From assembly GCA_032229885.1 (NCBI GenBank), contig JAVYAJ010000189.1:1-6911 (forward strand): a stretch of DNA of 6,911 bases, given 5' to 3'. Position 1 is the stretch's first letter. Each line of letters starts with the position of its first letter. The DNA is from Anammoximicrobium sp032229885 (lineage in GTDB: Bacteria > Planctomycetota > Planctomycetia > Pirellulales > Pirellulaceae). Both the position numbers and the translations under genes were made by a program. Shown piece by piece: positions 1-6,000 of the stretch. The notes under the pieces are model-generated. The model saw nothing but the letters and a program-made list of their open reading frames with translations, searched no databases and was not told the DNA's origin.

Positions 1-3000
1 CCGTCAGCGTCGCGCCGCCGCTGCCGTCCAGCACCGCGCCGTGCAACTGGCCATTGCCGATCAGAACCAACTGGTCATACTGCGTACTTGGCGTCAGTCC
101 GTTCAACTGGACGCGGAACTGGCCGCCCGACTGGATATCGACATTGCCGTTTACCGTCAGCACGCCCGGCAGCGGATCGCAATTGCTCGAGTTCAAATCA
201 CCGGGATCCAACGTACCGCCCGCCTGGACCGTGATATTGGCCGTAATCGTCCCGTTGCCGCCCAACAGGGCATTGTCGGTGACCACCACGCCGCCCACGG
301 TGGGCGTGGAATCAGTCAGCGTGCCATTGACGATCAGCGACCCGTCGTGGATCGTGGTCTGGCCCGTGTAGTTGCTGCTTCCGTTGAGCCGCAACGCGCC
401 AACGCCGTTCTTGACGATGTCGCCCGCCGCAGTAATGTTGCTGTTCACCCAACCGTCGCAATCGGCCAAGCTCAACGTGACGTCGTTTCCGCTGATATTT
501 GCGCCCGTGGCCAGTTGAATCGTGCCCCAGGCGCCAACCGGACCGCTGCCATCGGCGTCCGCCGTGATCTGCACGTTGGCGGCGCCGGCGGTGATTGCTC
601 CGCTGCCGTCCGCCGTCACGTCCTGGTCCGCGGACAGCGCGATATCCCCGCCCCTGCTGGTAACCACGGCGTTGATCTGCAGATGGCTGCCTGTGCCTCC
701 GCCGGCCGACAACGTGATCGGCCCCGCCGCGGCCCGCGTTGCGCCATCGGTGATGAGCGTCAGCGTGCCATTCGCCGTCTTGATCGAGATCGCGCCGGCG
801 GACGAGCCATCCTGCCGTGCGCGGCTCACGGCCAGATCGCCACCCGCGGCCGTTTCGACGATGAAGATCCCGCCCGTGGCGCCGCTGTTGACGACGTCCA
901 GTGTGTCGGCCTGGGTGCCGATCGGTGTGCCGCTTGTTCCGATCCCGCCGACCGCGGACACCGTGACGATTCGACCGGTCAGGTCTGCGTCCGAGTCCGC
1001 GCTGGAGATGCTGCCCGTGGTCGCGAGCCAGATGTCGCCGCCCGTCCCCGCGTTCAGATTCAATTCGATCAGGTCGCCGTCCTGTGCAATCCACTGGCTG
1101 CCGTGAACCGTGCCCGCCGATGTGTCCACCGACAGAGCATCGACCTGTGTCCCGATCGGGTTGGCCGACGAGCCGAAGTTGTCCCCGGTGTCGTCCGCAT
1201 CCGCCAGGAGGACGACCGCGCCGGCGGCCTGAATATCGATATTGGGATCCGTGTCCTGGACCGCGCCTTCGGTCACCGTCAACTCGACGAGGCCCGTCCC
1301 CGCGCGCAGATCCAACGCGCTCAGCCCCGTCAGTTCGTTGATGAATTGGTCGCCGTTGTTGGCGGACGCGTCGATCGACAACGAATCGACGGACGTCTCG
1401 ATGGCGTCGCCGGCAGTGCCGAACGAGCCTGCCGTCACGACCAGCGTCGCCGCGGTGATGTCCACGCTCGTGTTGTTGTTGTCGATTACGGACGCGTTCG
1501 CGCTGTCGATCGTCACCGTGCCGGACACGCGCAGCTCGCCCTCGAACTTGATCACGTCACTGCCCGTGCCGGTGAGGAACGTGATGTTGGCGTTGCCGTG
1601 GGTATTATTGCCGCTGTGAATTGTGATTTGATCCGTGCCATCGGTTCCGCCCGCCACCGTATCGATGTTCACCAGAGCATTGCCTCGCAGGTGGACCGAC
1701 TCGAAGATCACGCTGCCGCTGGTCCCGCTGACCACCAGCGCTGCGTCCATAGACGTGGCCACCGTGGCGCCGAAGCCGTTGTCGATCGCCAGCACCTCGT
1801 CCCCATTGGCGAAGGCCACGTCGACTAGGGCCAAGTTGAACATGTCTACGGGTTCGAGCCCCGTGAAATGGATCGTGCCCAAGAGGCCCGCGGTCCCAAC
1901 TGTCCCGGCGCGCGCAACGGTGGGATCGCTGCGATAGACGGCGGTCTGGGTCCCCGTGCCTTCGATGTGCAGGACGTCGCCATGCACCGGGTTGCCGGAA
2001 TCGTCAGACGGCCCTGTGGGCCCCTGGCCGTCGTACCAGATCCCGCCCGGCAACGCGTGGTGATTGTTGAGCAACACGTTCAGCGTGTCGTCCCCATCGC
2101 CGCCGTTGAACGTAAAGGCGTCCGGCGGCACGGTCGTGGTGACGCTGGTTGTCGGACCTCCGTTCAGCGAATAGGCGATCTTGATATTGCCCGCGGCGTC
2201 GACAGCCTCGATCGTAGCGACATCGGCCCCCGAGGTGCCATTGATCACGGGCTGGGAATACAGGACCACATCATTGCCTGGATCGGATCCCCCAGCGTCC
2301 GCCGAGTAACTGATGTACATCTTGCCATTCGGGAGCGCGACCTCCCCGCCCTCGGGCAGTCCCGCGAACGTGCCGACGACCGGATCCGTGCCGTCGTTGT
2401 CGATGATCACGATCTGCTGAAGGATCGTTGGATCGGGTGTGAAGCCGCCGCTGACGTTCAGCGTCGCGTTACCCAGCGCCACACCGCCGGTGACCTTGAC
2501 CCGGTCGTGATCCGTGCCGGCCGTCAGGCCGTTGATCTGGACGTCGAAGTTCGTACCGCCGTCGAGCGTCAGCGAGCCGGTGTCCAGGATCGCCGTGGTC
2601 GTCACGGGCGAGCCGGGCGAAAGCGTGCTGGTGCTGCTGGCGGCCAGCGTCACCGAGCCGCCGATCGTGCCGTGGCCACCCAGAATGGCGCTGTTGGCCA
2701 CCGTCACCGCGCTGCCGGGCGCCGCAGATCCATCCACCAGCAGCGTGCCGCCGTCGACCAGTGTTGGGCCGGTGTAGGCGCTCGCGCCGGTCAAAGTCAA
2801 CGTGCCTGCGCCGATCTTGGTCAGGCCGAGCGTGCCGCTGCCGTTGATGATCCGCCCAGCAAACGTCGAGCTGGCTCCGCCCGCTCCGACGGTGAACTCC
2901 ATCGTGCCGCCGACGTTGGGATGCTTCTGAACGGTGCCGGCGCCGCTCAGCGCGCCGATCGTCTCGGCGCCCGTGTCGAAATACAGGAATGCCCCGGCCT

Positions 3001-6000
3001 CGATCTCGACGCCAACCGTGTCGGGGATCACGGTGCTGGAAGCCCCATGACTGCCGATCTGCAGAATCGTTCCCGCCCCTACGATCGCCACATCGCCCGT
3101 GAAATCGCTCGTGTTGTTCTCCCACGTCGTGCGCCGGCCGCTGCTGGGCACGCTGGCGATGGTGATCGCGCCCGTGCCGCTGATCTTTCCCTGGTACGTC
3201 GTGCGGTCGGTATTGCCGCCCTGGAAGGCGGTGGCTCGGTCCAGCGTCAGTAGGCCTGTGAACCGCGTGGGCTGCGCGCCCGGGTTAAAATCCGTGGTCC
3301 CGATGGTGCTGGCCCCGGCGCCATGATTGGCCACCGTGATCGGGTTGGACACCGTGAACGGGCCCGTGGCCAGAAACGTCGTGTCGCTCGCTCCGGTATT
3401 GGCGTCGTTGAGCGTCACGATCCCGGTTCCGGCCCCGCGGTCGTTGCCGACGAGCACCATTCCTTGACTGACCGTCAGGCCGCCCGTGAACGGCGCCGCG
3501 AACGTCAACGTCAGCGATTTACACCCGTAACCCGTGGCGCTGTCCGAGGTGGCGACGCCGGTCGATGTGCCGCCCGGCGTGGTGTCGAAATGGAACCCAG
3601 CGAGAACGTTGCCGGTCCAGTAGCGGGAGGCCAACACCGAGGCGACCACGCTGCCGCCCGCGTCGCTCAGTTGGACCTTGACAGCCTTGGTGTGTACGCC
3701 ATCGAAAAACGCCAGAGCAAACGTGGCCACCGAACCGTTGTTGGTAAAGTCGTAGACGCTGGCGTTTTTATCCGAGCCGATAAAGCCGCCGTTCATGATC
3801 CCCGCCGAGACGCCCGTCACCGTGGCCAGATGGCCGTTGGCGATCGCGATGGTCGCGGGCGCGGCTGGCAGGTAGCCCGCGTCGTAGGTCGTCGAGCCGG
3901 CCGGCGGGGTCAGCGTCTGTGTTCCATCGCCAGCCTTGACCAGGCGTAACGGCCCGGCGCCATCGGTGACCAGGCCCGTGAACATGCCCGTTCCGCCGGC
4001 GGCGCCCACGGTCAACACATTGGAGCCGACGAAGTTCCGGACCGCGCCGCCGCCGTTCAAGGCGTTGATCGCCTCGTCGACGCCATTCAATTGGAAGATC
4101 CCCTCGACGCGGACGTCCGTGGCGTCGGGAATCGCGCCCGCCGCGTCGTTCTGATACACGGCCGCCGCGTCGATCGCCAGCTCGCCCACAAAATCGTTGC
4201 CGCCGTGGTCGAAACTCACCCGGCCCTGGGCGATCGTGAGCGTGTCCACGGCGCCGGAGATCTTGCCCGAGAACGTGGTCCGATCGTCCGTCGCGTCGAC
4301 CAACGCGACCGGGCGTTGCAGATCGAGCGATCCGCTGAACGTCGCCGGCGCCCCGCTCGAGTACGAGCCCAGCGTCACGGCGCCTGTGCCCTGTGTGGAC
4401 GCCACCACGGGGTTCGCCAGTTCGGCGCCCGCGGCAATCAACCAAGCCACGTCGTGGGCGCCCGTGTTCTCGTCGCCCAGGGTGACCACATCCGCGCCCG
4501 CCGCGCCGCCGCGCACCGCGCGCAACGTGCCCTGGCTGATGGTGGTCCCGCCGGAATACATGTCGTTCACGCCGGCGACCAGCGTCAGGTCCTTGCAACC
4601 GTAACCCTGCGCCGTGTCCGACGTGGCAATGGCAATCGCATGGCCGCCGGAGGTGGCGTCGAAATCGAATCCGCTCAGGACGTTGCCCATCCAGTACTTG
4701 GCGTCCACCACCGCGCCCACGACGTCGCCGCCCGAGTTGGTCAATCGAATCTTGACGGACTTGGTGTACGCGCCGTCGAAAAACGCCAGGGCAAAGGTGG
4801 CGGTCGAGCCATCGTTGACATAGTTGTACACTGCGGCTGAGCGATCCGAAACGATCGAACCGCCGCCCATGATCCCACCGGCGACCCCGGTCACGTCGGC
4901 CAGCGTCGCGCCCGCCAAGACCACGATGCCGCCGGGCGCGGCCGGAAGGTAGCCGGTGACCCGGTCCAGCGTCCACGTGCCCGCGCCGGACTTCAACACG
5001 CCGCCGGCGAACGAGCTATCCAGCACCTGGCGAAGCACGCCGCTGCCGGCGCCGGTCAAGGTCAACAGTCCGCTGCTGCCGACGGGCCGCCCCATGGCAG
5101 CCGAGCTGTCGAACTCGACGGTCGCCCCGCTGTCGGCGATTTCGAGCGTGCCGCCGCCAGCCGCCACCGTGAACGGCCGATTGATGGCGCTGGCGCCGAC
5201 ATACGACGCGGCGCCGGTGTAACGCAGCGCGCCGCCGTCGAACACCAGATTGGCGGCCTTCGTGCTGGTCGCCACACCCAGCGGGCCCTTGACGTCGGCG
5301 CGGGTCAAGCGAGACACACTCACGACGCCCGCATCGATGCGCAAGCCGCCGGTGAAGGCGCTGTCGCCGGACAACATCATCGTCCCCGCGCCGGTCTTCA
5401 CCACGCGCATCCGGCCTTCGAAGCCTGGATGGTCCGCGATCACGGCCGAAACCAACAGGTCGTCTACGGCGGCGCCGTCGGCGACGTCGAAGACCAGTTG
5501 GGGCGACGTGGCGTTGCCGACCAAGGTCAACGAGCCGTCGATCATCGAGGGTGTGTGGCTGGGGTGGACCGTGATCGATCCGCTGCCGAAAAAGCCGACG
5601 CGCCACGGACGCCCACCGCTGCTGGTGGTGATCGTTCCGCCCGTCAAGCTGATGTTGCCGAGGTAGTTGTCGCTGTTCAAGAACTGCAGCGTCCCGCCGT
5701 TGACCACGACCGCATTCGCCAACCCATCGCCGATGACCCAACTGGCGTTCAACTGCAACGTCGCTGTCGGGTTGATCGTGATGGTGTGGGCCGAGCCGAA
5801 CTGGCCCGTCGAATGCAAGCTGGGAAACGACAAGCCGGCCTTGTTCAGCGTGAGCGTTCCGCCGTCGACTGTCGTTCCGCCCGCCCCCGTATAGTTCAGG
5901 CTGCCGCCCAGGGCCAGCGCGCCCGCGGTGGTCTTGGTCAGCGTGCCGGGGCCGGAAATCACACCGGTGAACGAACCGCTTTCGACGATCAGGTTCGCGT

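Larger units (their letters stand above)
2735..3874 (-). repeat. Tandem module B (about 380 residues to the end of PATR 4)
   Basis: Residues 1013-1392. Order matches module A: GYGCK domain, FTGGLTVSQGMVLV, IVTLNDANTGASD, GASTIGTTD, RTTYQGKISGTGAI, DFTGDVAIVG, VIPDTVGVEIEAG, FLYFDTGAETIGALSGAGTV, FTVGAGG, STFAGRI and LGLTKIGAGTLTL. Unlike module A it ends in a complete, canonical PATR followed by cap II. Module B therefore closes the series and module A leads into it. Confidence 0.8.

Noticed and set aside
41..1828. A 595-codon open frame on the plus strand that looks long enough to be a gene
   Set aside because: It lies exactly codon-over-codon antisense to the real gene. In that register each plus codon begins with the complement of the minus wobble base, which is nearly always G or C, and no stop codon starts with G or C. 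It ends where the minus gene uses a rare CTA codon. The product is Arg/Asp/Gln-rich and low in complexity, with no domain.
1868..4840. Further plus-strand open frames (1868-3253, 3323-3949, 4091-4840)
   Set aside because: They are in the same antisense register as the 41-1828 frame and have the same cause. The 5429-6088 frame is another. None has a convincing ribosome site or a recognisable protein.
3768..4976. A 402-codon minus-strand open frame, and similar ones at 312-1094, 2469-3125 and 5016-5741
   Set aside because: They are shifted by one base from the continuous gene frame and translate to Arg/Gly/His-rich text typical of out-of-frame GC-rich coding DNA. The motif-bearing repeats appear only in the main frame.
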